Below, piece by piece: positions 25,438-34,641 of a stretch of 64,000 nucleotides of DNA. A model generated the notes under the pieces. That model made no database searches. It was given only the letters and a program-made list of their open reading frames with translations, and was not told where the DNA came from. The first letter of the stretch is position 1. Each line of letters begins with the position of its first letter. This stretch comes from an uncultured Eubacteriales bacterium (lineage in GTDB: Bacteria; Bacillota; Clostridia; Oscillospirales; Acutalibacteraceae), in contig CAKSIH010000006.1 in the NCBI GenBank assembly GCA_934462705.1, positions 14,411 to 78,410 on the forward strand, in the 5' to 3' direction. The position numbers and the translations under genes were made by a program.

Positions 25438-26703
25438 GTGATAAACCTGGAGTTTAAAACGTTTTCACCAAAACAATTACAAGTACTTTCATGGTGGTGT
25501 AATAACAGCAAAAACAAAAACAAAGACGCAATAATTTGCGACGGAGCAATAAGAAGCGGAAAAACTATATGTATGGGAATATCATTTGTAATGTGGGCAT
25601 TTGCACACTTTGATAAAAAAAGCTTTGCAATTTGCGGAAAGACTATTAGATCTGTAAAAAGAAATTTGGTAGTACCATTATTGCCGGTTTTAGAGGATTT
25701 GGGATTTAAGTGTAGCCTAAAATTATCTGAGAATATTTTGGAAATAAGTACAAGTGAGCATAAAAACATATTTTATTTATTTGGTGGTAAAGATGAGTCT
25801 TCGGCAGCTTTAATTCAGGGAATGACACTTTGTGGAGTTCTTTTTGATGAAGTTGCATTAATGCCCAAGTCGTTTGTTGAACAGGCTCTAGCAAGGTGCT
25901 CTGTTAATGGTTCTAAGTTTTGGTTTAATTGTAATCCTGAACATCCTCAGCATTGGTTTTACAAGGAATGGATTGAAAATAAAAATAACAAAAATCTTTT
26001 ATATATTCACTTTACTATGGAGGACAATCCATCTATCACTGAAGAAATTCGAAGCCGATATGAAAGTTTATACAGTGGAGTTTTTTATGAACGGTTTATA
26101 AAAGGAAGATGGGTTATTACTCAGGGCCTTGTTTACCCAGACATGACAAATAAGGAGAATTTTTATTCTTTACCTTTTGTTAAGTTTGATAAATATATGG
26201 TTTCTTGTGATTATGGAACAGTAAACCCAACTTCAATTGGTCTTTGGGGAAAACATAATAGTGTTTGGTATAGAATACGTGAATATTATTTTGATTCCAG
26301 AAAAGAAGGATATCAAAAAACAGACTTAGATCATTACAAGTCTCTTTGTGATTTAACTGATGGAATAAAAGTTGAGAAAATTACAGTTGATCCCTCTGCA
26401 GCAAGTTTTATAACTTTGATACGTAAAGAAGGAAAGTTTACAGTTGTTCCAGCTAAAAACAATGTTGTTGATGGAATAAGACAGGTTTCTACAGCTTTGA
26501 AAAATGGTGGCATAAAGATATGTGATGTTTGTAAAAACAGTATTAGAGAATTTGGACTTTATAGATGGGAAGATTCTCTTAGTAAAGATATTCCAATAAA
26601 AGAAAATGACCATGCTATGGATGACATTAGATATTTTGTATCAACGCTAATGGAATGCGATGAAGATGATTTTTTTGCTATAGCAATGGATCGACAATCT
26701 TAA
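25438..26703 (+). CDS. Phage terminase large subunit
   Basis: The packaging motor ATPase and nuclease. Walker A-like CDGAIRSGKT and Walker B in LFDEVALMP, then CNPEHPQHWFYKEWI, as in PBSX-type enzymes. The C-terminal RNase H-like nuclease has the first Asp in VSCDYGTVNPTS, a second in ITVDPSA and a third in NDHAMDDIRYFV. The frame opens with GTG 25438, but the ribosome site GAGGTGAT covers that codon. The best-spaced codon is CTG 25447 (LEFKTFSPKQ), so the true start is unsure. About 420 residues, normal. Confidence 0.93.
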   Translation: MINLEFKTFSPKQLQVLSWWCNNSKNKNKDAIICDGAIRSGKTICMGISFVMWAFAHFDKKSFAICGKTIRSVKRNLVVPLLPVLEDLGFKCSLKLSENILEISTSEHKNIFYLFGGKDESSAALIQGMTLCGVLFDEVALMPKSFVEQALARCSVNGSKFWFNCNPEHPQHWFYKEWIENKNNKNLLYIHFTMEDNPSITEEIRSRYESLYSGVFYERFIKGRWVITQGLVYPDMTNKENFYSLPFVKFDKYMVSCDYGTVNPTSIGLWGKHNSVWYRIREYYFDSRKEGYQKTDLDHYKSLCDLTDGIKVEKITVDPSAASFITLIRKEGKFTVVPAKNNVVDGIRQVSTALKNGGIKICDVCKNSIREFGLYRWEDSLSKDIPIKENDHAMDDIRYFVSTLMECDEDDFFAIAMDRQS

Positions 26704-26725
26704 CGCTAATTTAAGGAGTGATTAA

Positions 26726-27883
26726 ATGAATTTATTTAAAAAGAGGAGTAAATTAACTTCTGCATCTTCTGTGCAAACGGTATCTTCTCATAAAAATTTA
26801 CATCCTTTTAGCGAACTTGAAAACTACATGCCGTGCAGAGATGGCGAGTTGAGAATATATAAACTGTTAAGAGAGGCAGTTCCTATTATTGATGCTGCAA
26901 TAAACAAAACTGTTAGGCTGGTTGGAGGGTTTAGTATAAGATGTGAAAATGAAAATATTGAGAAAGAATTAAATGAATTTTTAAAAGGTGTTCCGGTAAA
27001 TGCTTGTGAACATGGTATAGAAGCTTTTATTGCATCATACCTTGATCAAATGATAACATATGGGACCGCAGTGGGAGAAATTATTCCTAACATACAAGAA
27101 AATGGAATCGCTGCCTTATATAATGCATCTTTAAAAGATGTAGAGCTGAAAACTGAGAGCGGCCCAATTGATCTTAAAGTATATGTAAGGGATGAAAAAG
27201 GAAGGCTTACTCCTATAAGAGCACAGGAATTCATTGTGGTTTCTGCTCTTAATCCTGAGCAATCAAAAGTATATGGTAGGTCTGTTTTAAAAGGGCTTCC
27301 ATTTGTAAGTAAAATATTGCTTAACATATATAATACCATAGGTGTTAATTGGGAAAGAGTAGGCAATGTAAGATTTGCTGTTACATATAAGCCGAACTCA
27401 GAGTCAGGTGAAAAAGCATATGCCAAAGAACGTGCAATGCAAATTGCTGCGGAATGGCAAAAAGCTATGAATAGTAAAGGTGGCGTTAGTGACTTTGTTT
27501 CTGTTGGAGATGTAAGTATAAAGGTTATAGGTGCTGATAATCAAGTGCTTGACAGCCAGGTACCGGTGAAACAAATGCTTGAGCAAATTGTTGCTAAAAT
27601 GGGGATACCCCCTTTTATTTTAGGGCTATCTTGGTCGACTACAGAAAAGATGTCAACTCAACAAGCGGACATTTTAACAAGTGAGCTTGAATCTTACAGA
27701 AGACTTTTAAACCCTGTTATATCAAAGGTTTGTTCTATGTGGATGGCCTTTAATGGGTATTCTGAAAGATTTAAAATAGAATGGGATAACATAAACTTAC
27801 AAGATGAAGTAGAACTTGCTAACTCAAGGTTAATTACGGCAAAGGCAAAAGAAATTGAACAAAGATTGGAGATGCAAAAATGA
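26726..27883 (+). CDS. Phage portal protein
   Basis: 385 residues beginning MNLFKKRSKL with AAGGAGTGAT upstream. It lies between the large terminase and the protease, the portal position. LLREAVPIIDAAINKTVRLVGGF, LDQMITYGTAVGEIIP, EFIVVSALNPEQ, and a C-terminal region with KMGIPPFILGLSWSTTEKMSTQQADILTSELE are like portal proteins, including the PPFILG wing and the helical barrel. It should form the dodecamer through which DNA passes. The stop overlaps the protease ATG by 4 bases. Confidence 0.82.
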   Translation: MNLFKKRSKLTSASSVQTVSSHKNLHPFSELENYMPCRDGELRIYKLLREAVPIIDAAINKTVRLVGGFSIRCENENIEKELNEFLKGVPVNACEHGIEAFIASYLDQMITYGTAVGEIIPNIQENGIAALYNASLKDVELKTESGPIDLKVYVRDEKGRLTPIRAQEFIVVSALNPEQSKVYGRSVLKGLPFVSKILLNIYNTIGVNWERVGNVRFAVTYKPNSESGEKAYAKERAMQIAAEWQKAMNSKGGVSDFVSVGDVSIKVIGADNQVLDSQVPVKQMLEQIVAKMGIPPFILGLSWSTTEKMSTQQADILTSELESYRRLLNPVISKVCSMWMAFNGYSERFKIEWDNINLQDEVELANSRLITAKAKEIEQRLEMQK

Positions 27884-28875
27884 AAGAAGGATATGTAGTA
27901 GAAAACACGACTGTTAACAATAATATTGAAGAGGAACTTAGGCTTATAAATCAGTATACAAGAAGAAATTTAAAAAGTGATGAAGTATATATTTTTTCGG
28001 TGGTTCTTTGTGATAACGATATTGACAGGGATTTTGACAGGTTTAGCAATGCTTCGCTTTTTAAACTTGCAGAACTTTTTGTTGGAAAAACAGGAATTAT
28101 AGATCACGAGAATAAGAGTAAAAATCAAACAGCAAGAATTTTTTCATGTAGTGTAGAGCAGGTAAAAGACAAAAAAAATAAACTTGGTGAACCATATTAT
28201 AGACTTATGGCGAGGGCTTATATGCCAAGGTGTGAAAAAAACAATAATTTTATTTTGCAAATTGACTCTGGAATAATTAAAGAAGTAAGTGTTGGATGCA
28301 GTGTAGAAAAGTCGATATGCTCTATTTGTGGCAAGAACTTAAGGGTTGAAGGTTGTAACCACAAAAAAGGCCGAAAGTACAAAGGTTCTGTTTGTCATGC
28401 GATACTTGAAGATCCTGTCGATGCTTATGAATGGTCATTTGTGGCTGTTCCGGCACAAAAAAGAGCTGGAGTTGTTAAGGTCTTTGATTCTAAAAGGAAA
28501 GGAGGTGTTAATTGCTTTATGGATATAATTGAAAAGATAAAAAATAAAGAGGAAGTTTCTATAACTAAAACTCAGTCAGAAGAACTTTATTCATACATAA
28601 ATAAGCTTGAGGTGCTTGCAAAGGAAGGCGAAGTTTATAGAAATGACCTAAAGAAAGAAGTTTTAAAGCTTTGTTTTATTGCACAGCCTGAAATTAACAG
28701 TAAAGTTATGGAGAATGTTGCTGAGAAAATGAGTTTAAACGAACTTAAAGAATTTAAAAAAGCTTTTTCAAGTCGTGTGGACAACTTGATGCCACCGAAA
28801 CCGCAACTTTCACCAATATTAAAGGACAAAACTATAAAGGATGTAAGCAAATCAGAATTTAAAATAGGAAAATAA
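27880..28875 (+). CDS. Prohead protease with zinc-binding insert and scaffold-like tail
   Basis: The first 210 residues look like a capsid maturation serine protease: candidate catalytic His in GIIDHENKS and Ser in IIKEVSVGCSVEK, then WSFVAVPAQKRAG. Between them and the last segment is a Cys/His cluster (CSICGKN, EGCNHKKG, GSVCHA) that probably binds zinc and is shared by several large-phage homologues. Residues 215-331 are charged, helical and low-complexity, like a fused scaffold. It would cut scaffold and capsid during head maturation. XkdF-like position, overlapping the portal gene. Confidence 0.75.
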   Translation: MKEGYVVENTTVNNNIEEELRLINQYTRRNLKSDEVYIFSVVLCDNDIDRDFDRFSNASLFKLAELFVGKTGIIDHENKSKNQTARIFSCSVEQVKDKKNKLGEPYYRLMARAYMPRCEKNNNFILQIDSGIIKEVSVGCSVEKSICSICGKNLRVEGCNHKKGRKYKGSVCHAILEDPVDAYEWSFVAVPAQKRAGVVKVFDSKRKGGVNCFMDIIEKIKNKEEVSITKTQSEELYSYINKLEVLAKEGEVYRNDLKKEVLKLCFIAQPEINSKVMENVAEKMSLNELKEFKKAFSSRVDNLMPPKPQLSPILKDKTIKDVSKSEFKIGK

Positions 28876-28903
28876 ATAATATAAATGGAGGAATAATAAT
28901 AAT

Positions 28904-29929
28904 ATGGCTTTTTATGATAATTTAAAACTTGAAAAAGGAATGTACAACTTAGATTTTACTAAAACTTTAGAGGACTTAGATCCATCTGAAAATTATGAAG
29001 GAACTGAACTTGCAGGCCTTGATGCTTATGAACGTCAACTTAATCGTTTTGGAATTAGAGTTAGTGGTCAAAATTCTGATACAGTTGAAAGCTTTTTTAA
29101 GGCAACTGATTCTGCTGTTCTATTTCCGGAGTATGTAAGGCGTGCGGTTAAGCAAGGAATGGAAGAGTCAAATACTTTGTCGTCAATTGTAGCAACAGTT
29201 ACAAACATAAATGGAAATGATTACAGAACTATTGTTGCAACAGATGATTCTAGTGTTTCAAATGCTACTACAGAAGGTTCAAATTTGCCAGCAACAACTA
29301 TAAATCAAAAAGGCACACTTGTGACTATGAAAAAAAGAGGAAGGCTTCTTAAGACATCTTTTGAAGCTTTGAGATTAAAAAGACTTGATTTATTTACGGT
29401 AACACTTAAGCAAATTGGAGCATACATAGCAAGGGCTCAATTGGGTGATGCAGTTAGTGTACTTGTAAGTGGAGATAATGGTGCAGGTGCGGCAAATTCA
29501 AGCGAAGCTGCTGAGACAGTAAATGTAGTAAGCTCTAAAGGTGTTGCTTATACAGATCTGTTAGCTTTATGGTCAGGTTTATTGCCATATAAATTAAATA
29601 CAATTATAGCTGATGCCGCATCTATTAAAGATCTTTTATCAATTAAAGAAATGGCAGATTCACAAGCAGGTTTGAACTTCCAGGGAAGCGGACAAATGAT
29701 TACACCCCTTGGAGCTAATTTAATTTGTGCTTCAGCTGCAGGAACAAGAAAACTAATTGGAATGGATAAAACATGTGCATTAGAAATGGTAACAGCCGGA
29801 GATTTAGTAATAGACTGTGATAAGTTAATAGACGCGCAACTGGAAAAAGCAAGCATTAGCAGTACAGCTGGTTTTGCAAAAGTATTTAAAGATGCTGTAA
29901 AAATTTTAACATATAATGCAACAACTTAA
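28904..29929 (+). CDS. Phage major capsid protein
   Basis: 341 residues, AAAGGAGGA upstream. It follows the protease and precedes connector genes. The N-terminal arm is acidic, then FFKATDSAVLFPEYVRRAVKQGM, a glycine/threonine-rich loop (TTEGSNLPATTINQKGTLV), FEALRLKRLDLFTVTLKQIGAYIARAQ, and a C-terminal domain with VTAGDLVIDCDKLIDAQLEKA, consistent with an HK97-like fold. It corresponds to XkdG by position. Confidence 0.8.
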   Translation: MAFYDNLKLEKGMYNLDFTKTLEDLDPSENYEGTELAGLDAYERQLNRFGIRVSGQNSDTVESFFKATDSAVLFPEYVRRAVKQGMEESNTLSSIVATVTNINGNDYRTIVATDDSSVSNATTEGSNLPATTINQKGTLVTMKKRGRLLKTSFEALRLKRLDLFTVTLKQIGAYIARAQLGDAVSVLVSGDNGAGAANSSEAAETVNVVSSKGVAYTDLLALWSGLLPYKLNTIIADAASIKDLLSIKEMADSQAGLNFQGSGQMITPLGANLICASAAGTRKLIGMDKTCALEMVTAGDLVIDCDKLIDAQLEKASISSTAGFAKVFKDAVKILTYNATT

Positions 29930-29967
29930 TTTTTCATATACTTTAATTCTTGAAAGGTGGTAGCAAC

Positions 29968-30342
29968 TTGGATTTAAATGCTATTTTAAATAGATTTGCA
30001 TTTTTATCTGGTCTTACTTTGACTGAAGCAGCTTCATTTACGCAAATTTGCAATGATGCAAAAACAGAAATACAATTAAAAATTAAATCCAATGTAAATG
30101 AAAGTGCAGAAAGTGGGCGGCTTGAAGCCGCCGCCGCTGCACTTAGCTTTTATAAGTATATTTTGTATAAGGCGTCATTACAAGGTACACAATCGTTTTC
30201 AGCTGGTGATGTATCAATAAAAGAAGATATAAAGCAACAACTTGAAAATGCACGTTCTATATGGTATGAGGCTAAAGCCTCCGTTTGTGATATTTTACAG
30301 GATGATGAATTTTGCTTCCAAAAGGTGACTACTTATGATTAA
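29968..30342 (+). CDS. Putative head-tail connector protein
   Basis: 124 residues from TTG 29968, which has AAAGGTGG 7 bases upstream; TTG 29950 overlaps that site. It is mostly helical (LNAILNRFAFLSGLTLTEAA, GRLEAAAAALSFYKYILY) and sits directly after the capsid gene, where gp6/gp15-like connectors lie. No catalytic motif is seen. Function is inferred from position and fold type only. Confidence 0.6.
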   Translation: MDLNAILNRFAFLSGLTLTEAASFTQICNDAKTEIQLKIKSNVNESAESGRLEAAAAALSFYKYILYKASLQGTQSFSAGDVSIKEDIKQQLENARSIWYEAKASVCDILQDDEFCFQKVTTYD

Positions 30343-30679
30343 TGATTGCGTAGAAGCTTCTATAAAAAAGTATGGTCAGAGTGTTACAATTATAAACTCC
30401 GATACAGGTAATCAAGTTGGCACAAGAGCATTTATTCAGCCGCTTAGATATAAAGATGAAACTTATATGGGTGGGAAATTTAAAAATATAGGCCAAATTA
30501 AGGGAGCAAAGTACCTGTATATAGGTAACAAAGATGTTAGACTAGATAAATTTCCTTTAAATACAATTATAAAGAGTCATGAAGATCAATTTGTTCTTAA
30601 AAGGGCTGAGAAGGTTTACTTTAATGATAAATTATTTTATATTTGGGCAATACTTCAGCCATTAATAAGGGAGGCTTGA
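30335..30679 (+). CDS. Putative head completion or head-tail joining protein (XkdH-like)
   Basis: 114 residues, overlapping the previous gene by 8 bases. YGQSVTIINSDTGNQVGTRAFIQPL and a C-terminal FYIWAILQPL fit the small beta-barrel stoppers (YqbH/XkdH type) that hold DNA at the portal. Position between connector and tail terminator supports this. Primary sequence evidence is weak. Confidence 0.55.
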   Translation: MINDCVEASIKKYGQSVTIINSDTGNQVGTRAFIQPLRYKDETYMGGKFKNIGQIKGAKYLYIGNKDVRLDKFPLNTIIKSHEDQFVLKRAEKVYFNDKLFYIWAILQPLIREA

Positions 30680-30681
30680 GT

Positions 30682-31164
30682 TTGAACATAATAGGTAATA
30701 TTCCGGATGAAATAAAGCAGACCCTTGAAAACGATGTGAATTTTTCTGATGTAGTGTTTATTAAGTCTTATTCTTCTAATGCAACTCCGAATCCTATGAC
30801 TAAAATCTATGTTTCAATTGAAGTAGAGGCAGTAAATGTAAAAAATTTAACTTCACCTAAATATTTAGGGATTTTTAATGGCAGTAAGTATTTTGGAAAT
30901 TTTACAGATGTTACAGTTGTTCTTGACATATATTCTCCAAGAGATATTGGCTGCAATGGTTGCTATAATACGTTTTTTAAAATTTGCGAGGTTTTTTCAA
31001 ATTGCAATACTTACATTATTAACGATGCTTATTGCGGGAAAATAGAATATGATGATGATACGTTTTGTTTTAAATCATCTTGCAAACTAAATATTAATTT
31101 ATTTATGTCTAGACAAGATTCATGTTTAAATTCTTTTTCCGATATTCATGTTATAAAAGATTAG
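30682..31164 (+). CDS. Putative tail completion protein (XkdI/XkdJ position)
   Basis: 160 residues from TTG 30682; AAGGGAGG lies 7 bases upstream. It lies just before the sheath gene, where tail-terminator genes are found in contractile phages. The text VTVVLDIYSPRDIGCNGCYNTFFKICEVF shows a beta strand then helix, and six or more Cys are scattered. No family motif is recognised, so the role is by position only. Confidence 0.5.
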   Translation: MNIIGNIPDEIKQTLENDVNFSDVVFIKSYSSNATPNPMTKIYVSIEVEAVNVKNLTSPKYLGIFNGSKYFGNFTDVTVVLDIYSPRDIGCNGCYNTFFKICEVFSNCNTYIINDAYCGKIEYDDDTFCFKSSCKLNINLFMSRQDSCLNSFSDIHVIKD

Positions 31165-31177
31165 GAGTGGTTAAATT

Positions 31178-32188
31178 TTGAATGGGTTGGTTACAGAAGT
31201 TCCCTGTATTTTTAATGTTTTTGAGGATTCCGGTTTGCTTTTTTCGAAGGATAAAAGCAGGGCAGTTGGGATTGTAGGGATATCATCTGTTTGCGAAATG
31301 AATGAAATACACGAAATGAGAAGAATAAATGTTTCTAAAAAGATATTTGGAAGCAATAGTACAATTTCACAACTTTGTGAAATTGCCTTAAAAAATGGTG
31401 CTCCTAGGGTAATTGCAATTGCTGTTGAGAACTCATCTTTAGGGTATGAATATGGGTTTTCTCTTCTTGCAGATATTCCTGAAGTATCTGTTGTGATTTG
31501 TGATAATGAAAGTGTTGATGTAGGTCTTCTTTTAAAAAACAGTGTGAAAGTTGCATCTCAAAATCAAAAGGAAAGAATGGGGATTGTTTCTATAAGTAAC
31601 GCAAGTGATAAGATTGCATGTGCAGAAAATTTCGACTGTGAAAGAATTATTATAGTTGCCCAAGATTGCATTGGTAATGAAATGGGTAATGGATGCTTAT
31701 TAACGGCTGCACTTGCAGGTATTATTGCAGGGTCTAAAGAGGTAATTATCCCCTTCAAAAACGTAAAACTTAATGGTATTTCGGCTGCTTTTAAAGATTT
31801 GTCATTATTTGAAGTCGATAATTATCTTAATGCGGGAATTACGCCATTTGAATATGAAAATAACCAGTTAAAACCGATGAAGGTTGTTACTTCTGACTGT
31901 GGCTCTAATGATGTTAGCACCATATTAATTATAGATTATGTAGTAAAGTCTTTGCGAGCTGATTTAAAATCAATGTTTAAAAAAGAATATAATGATAGCT
32001 TAACATTAAGTGCAATCGGAATTCAAACGAGAATTTTGTTAAATGATTTTTTTAATAATGGCATTATTAGTAATTTTTCAGTTTCTGAAATTGCATCAGA
32101 TGAAAATAATATATGTGATGTAAAAATTGAGTTTACACCAATTACTCTTGTAAACAGATTAAGCATTACTACAAATATAAGATTGTAG
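31178..32188 (+). CDS. Contractile tail sheath protein, short form
   Basis: 336 residues from TTG 31178 (AGGAGTGG upstream). The N-terminal part (FEDSGLLFSKDKSRAVGIVGI) and RVIAIAVENS segment resemble the insertion-bearing sheath domain. The C-terminal region (SLTLSAIGIQTRILLNDFFNNG, VKIEFTPITLVNRLSITTNIRL) matches the conserved sheath core and handshake strand. This marks the element as contractile (myovirus-like). It is shorter than many sheath proteins, which suggests that outer surface domains are missing. Next gene is the tube. Confidence 0.8.
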   Translation: MNGLVTEVPCIFNVFEDSGLLFSKDKSRAVGIVGISSVCEMNEIHEMRRINVSKKIFGSNSTISQLCEIALKNGAPRVIAIAVENSSLGYEYGFSLLADIPEVSVVICDNESVDVGLLLKNSVKVASQNQKERMGIVSISNASDKIACAENFDCERIIIVAQDCIGNEMGNGCLLTAALAGIIAGSKEVIIPFKNVKLNGISAAFKDLSLFEVDNYLNAGITPFEYENNQLKPMKVVTSDCGSNDVSTILIIDYVVKSLRADLKSMFKKEYNDSLTLSAIGIQTRILLNDFFNNGIISNFSVSEIASDENNICDVKIEFTPITLVNRLSITTNIRL

Positions 32189-32197
32189 GTGATTTTT

Positions 32198-32587
32198 ATG
32201 GTTGGAATCAATTTTCCTACAAATAAAGATGTGCATATAGAAGTAGAAGGGAAAATATTAGCCGCGGTAAATGGATATAAAATCAAATCAAAATGTGATA
32301 AAAGATACATCCGGTCATTTTGGAACAACGATCCCATTGGCATTTTGGCCGGGGATGTGATACATGAAATTGAACTTTCACGGATTTATCTTTACAGTAA
32401 TGGGATTAACAATTACCAGGACTTTTTTGAATTGTCAGATTTTAATTTAGTCTTAGTAAAACCTGGGAAAAGGGTTGTTTATAAAAATTGCAAATGGACG
32501 CAAATTTCTGAAAGTATAAATGAACAAAGGATGCTAATTGAGGAAGCAATGCTAATCTCTAAAAAGCGTCATGTATTTGCAATTTAA
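32198..32587 (+). CDS. Putative contractile tail tube protein
   Basis: 129 residues from ATG 32198 with TAGGTGAT upstream. VHIEVEGKILAAVNGYKIKSK and HEIELSRIYLYSNG fit the beta-barrel pattern of tail tube proteins (XkdM position after the sheath), and RVVYKNCKWTQISESINEQ resembles the closing strand. Exact family is not certain. No tail assembly chaperone pair follows. Confidence 0.6.
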   Translation: MVGINFPTNKDVHIEVEGKILAAVNGYKIKSKCDKRYIRSFWNNDPIGILAGDVIHEIELSRIYLYSNGINNYQDFFELSDFNLVLVKPGKRVVYKNCKWTQISESINEQRMLIEEAMLISKKRHVFAI

Positions 32588-32672
32588 TTTTAAAGAATAA
32601 AATTATTGTTGAAATTATAAGCTTTTAATAATTATGGGAATAAATTAATTATAAGTGAGATGATTGACATTA

Positions 32673-32834
32673 ATGGAATTTGTTTTTGAAAATATGCCGA
32701 CTAATTTAATTGAAGATCCAGTAAATAAAGTAAATCAAGAAATAAGTATGGAACAAATTTGTAGTAACATTGAGCAAGATGCAAGACGTTATAAAAAGTT
32801 TTTAGGGGATGATGGAAAGATGATATATATATGA
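32673..32834 (+). CDS. Small protein of unknown function at the tape-measure position
   Basis: 53 residues: MEFVFENMPTNLIEDPVNKV, then IEQDARRYKKFLGDDGKMIYI at the C-terminus. Its TGA overlaps the next gene's ATG by 4 bases (ATGA), the same coupling used across this locus, which supports it being real. The ribosome site is weak (GAGATGAT). It lies exactly where PBSX-like clusters carry the tail chaperone and tape-measure genes (xkdN-xkdO). It may be a true small tail gene or what is left after a deletion. Confidence 0.6.
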   Translation: MEFVFENMPTNLIEDPVNKVNQEISMEQICSNIEQDARRYKKFLGDDGKMIYI

Positions 32835-33355
32835 TTATTGACAATATGAGATTTGGTGATTATATATGGCCTCATAATCCGGAGAACATTAATATTTCAA
32901 GTTTACGTAATGTAAAAGAACTATTTTTACCGTTTGCAGGAAGTGTGTTTCAAGACTATGGAAGAAAAAAAAGAGTCGTGAAAGGTACAGGAGAATTTTT
33001 TGGCGAAAAATGTACAGATCAGTTTGAAGAATTGTTTTATGTATATAATAAAGAAAATCGAAATATGCTTTATATTCCTGAGATATCACAATTTACTGCT
33101 TTATTTAAAAATCTGGAAATTACCTGTAATACAATTCCCAATTTAATAATGTACAAATTTGAGTTTTGGGAGGTTACTGAAACTGCATATGGGAATGAGA
33201 ATAACAATAAAAAGTATCATATAGTAAAAGAAGGGGAAAATCTTTTTTCTATAGCAAAAATGTATGGGGTTCCTCTAGCTAATATTTTTAATTTAAACCC
33301 ATCAATAAAAAATTTAAACAGCTTAGAGGTAGGTAAAAGGGTGATTTTAAGTTGA
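32831..33355 (+). CDS. XkdP-like baseplate protein with LysM domain
   Basis: 174 residues. The first 120 (RFGDYIWPHNPENINIS, RVVKGTGEFFGEKC, TALFKNLEITC) form the XkdP-type domain. The last 50 form a LysM module: YHIVKEGENLFSIAKMYGVP, then IFNLNPSIKNLNSLEVGKRVIL. In tails this protein caps the tube near the hub and may touch peptidoglycan. It overlaps genes on both sides by 4 bases. Confidence 0.83.
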   Translation: MIIDNMRFGDYIWPHNPENINISSLRNVKELFLPFAGSVFQDYGRKKRVVKGTGEFFGEKCTDQFEELFYVYNKENRNMLYIPEISQFTALFKNLEITCNTIPNLIMYKFEFWEVTETAYGNENNNKKYHIVKEGENLFSIAKMYGVPLANIFNLNPSIKNLNSLEVGKRVILS

Positions 33356-34281
33356 TATACGTAGGAAAAACTGTAGATAAAGAAATGGTATATTTGGGAA
33401 GTGCTTATAGTGTAGTTCTTAATAAAACAAAGGGAGTACCTGCAGATGATATAACGGTGAATTTTGCAATTTACAAAGAAATTCCAGAACTTATTAGTAT
33501 ATCAGCTTATTTAAATGAAGAACTATATTTTTATGGATTAATAGATGAACAAAAAATATTTTATTCAAATCAAGGTTTATTTTTAAGACTAACTGCAAGA
33601 AATATGGCCGCATATTTGCTTGACAATGAAGCATTACCAACAACGTATTGTCTGCCATCTTTAGATTTAATCTTTAAAAAAAATATAGAACCATATGGGT
33701 TTAAAAAAATTATAGGAAATAAGCAAACTTTTGCTACCCAATTTGTAGTTTCTAAAGGTATGAGTGAGTGGGAGGTTTTGGAACAGTTTTGTAGTAAATA
33801 TCTTAAGGTTTATCCGATTGTAAAGGAAAATGGTATTATAGATGCAACGGGAATATCACAAAGTGAACCTATAAAGTTTTCAAATATTGAAAAGGGGGTT
33901 CAGTATATCTCTTTATTTGAGAACATAAAAAGGTATGATATGATATCTAATGTTTACATAAGAACTAAAAAAGAAGGCTCTTATGATATGGCAATACGGG
34001 ATGTAGATGTGCTGAACAGAGGTATTATTAGAAAAAGGTATTTAAATGCAGTAGAAACGGAAAAAGCAGCCATAAGTGGGGAGCTTTTAATAGATAATTC
34101 AAAAGAAAGGTCTTATGAAGTAGGGATTGTTTGTTGTGGGGCTATAAATGTAAGTATAGGAGATAGAGCTTATATATGTGATACTGTTTTAGGGGAAATT
34201 CAAGATATGTACGTTTCAAATGTAAAATATGTCCTTAATAAAAGTAATGAGATAACTGAAATAACTTTATATAAGAGGTAA
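33352..34281 (+). CDS. Baseplate hub protein, XkdQ/gpD-like
   Basis: 309 residues from TTG 33352 (AAGGGTGAT upstream). The order AYSVVLNKTKGVPADDITVNFA, a middle domain with QFVVSKGMSEWEVLEQFCSKY, and a C-terminal domain with GAINVSIGDRAYICDTVLGEI match the late-control gpD/XkdQ hub family, which forms the tube-baseplate adaptor. It pairs with the gpV-like gene that follows. Confidence 0.78.
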   Translation: MIYVGKTVDKEMVYLGSAYSVVLNKTKGVPADDITVNFAIYKEIPELISISAYLNEELYFYGLIDEQKIFYSNQGLFLRLTARNMAAYLLDNEALPTTYCLPSLDLIFKKNIEPYGFKKIIGNKQTFATQFVVSKGMSEWEVLEQFCSKYLKVYPIVKENGIIDATGISQSEPIKFSNIEKGVQYISLFENIKRYDMISNVYIRTKKEGSYDMAIRDVDVLNRGIIRKRYLNAVETEKAAISGELLIDNSKERSYEVGIVCCGAINVSIGDRAYICDTVLGEIQDMYVSNVKYVLNKSNEITEITLYKR

Positions 34282-34287
34282 TGTGAA

Positions 34288-34620
34288 ATGTGGCTTTCAA
34301 AGGAAATTTGTGAAGGTAAAGTAGATTCTAATAAGGCAGATATAGGTCCGATAAATGGTATTGTAGGGAACACAGTTACCGTTCAGGGAAAGCAAGAATA
34401 TAGAGAAATACCTTTATCACTTCCCTTTGGCTTTATAGCAAAGCCAAAGGAAGGAACTAAGGGGGTAGTTATGTCAACTGAAAATGGCTATATCTGTTCA
34501 GGAACTATACCGGATAATATAAAATTGGAACCAGGGGAAGTAATGTTATATTCATGGGGTGGAGCAAGCATAATTTTAAAAAATAATGGACAAGTTTTAA
34601 TAAACGGAGCAGCATATTGA
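34288..34620 (+). CDS. Baseplate spike/hub protein, gpV/XkdR-like
   Basis: 110 residues. The OB-fold part is IGPINGIVGNTVTVQGKQEY, then PLSLPFGFIAKPKEGTKGVV, and the C-terminus NGYICSGTIPD to INGAAY is a short strand-rich tail. Such proteins sit at the tip of the tube and help pierce the membrane. It is shorter than P2 gpV and has no lysozyme or long needle domain. ATG start. Confidence 0.7.
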   Translation: MWLSKEICEGKVDSNKADIGPINGIVGNTVTVQGKQEYREIPLSLPFGFIAKPKEGTKGVVMSTENGYICSGTIPDNIKLEPGEVMLYSWGGASIILKNNGQVLINGAAY

Positions 34621-34641
34621 TTGTAGGCGGGGTGTTAACCA

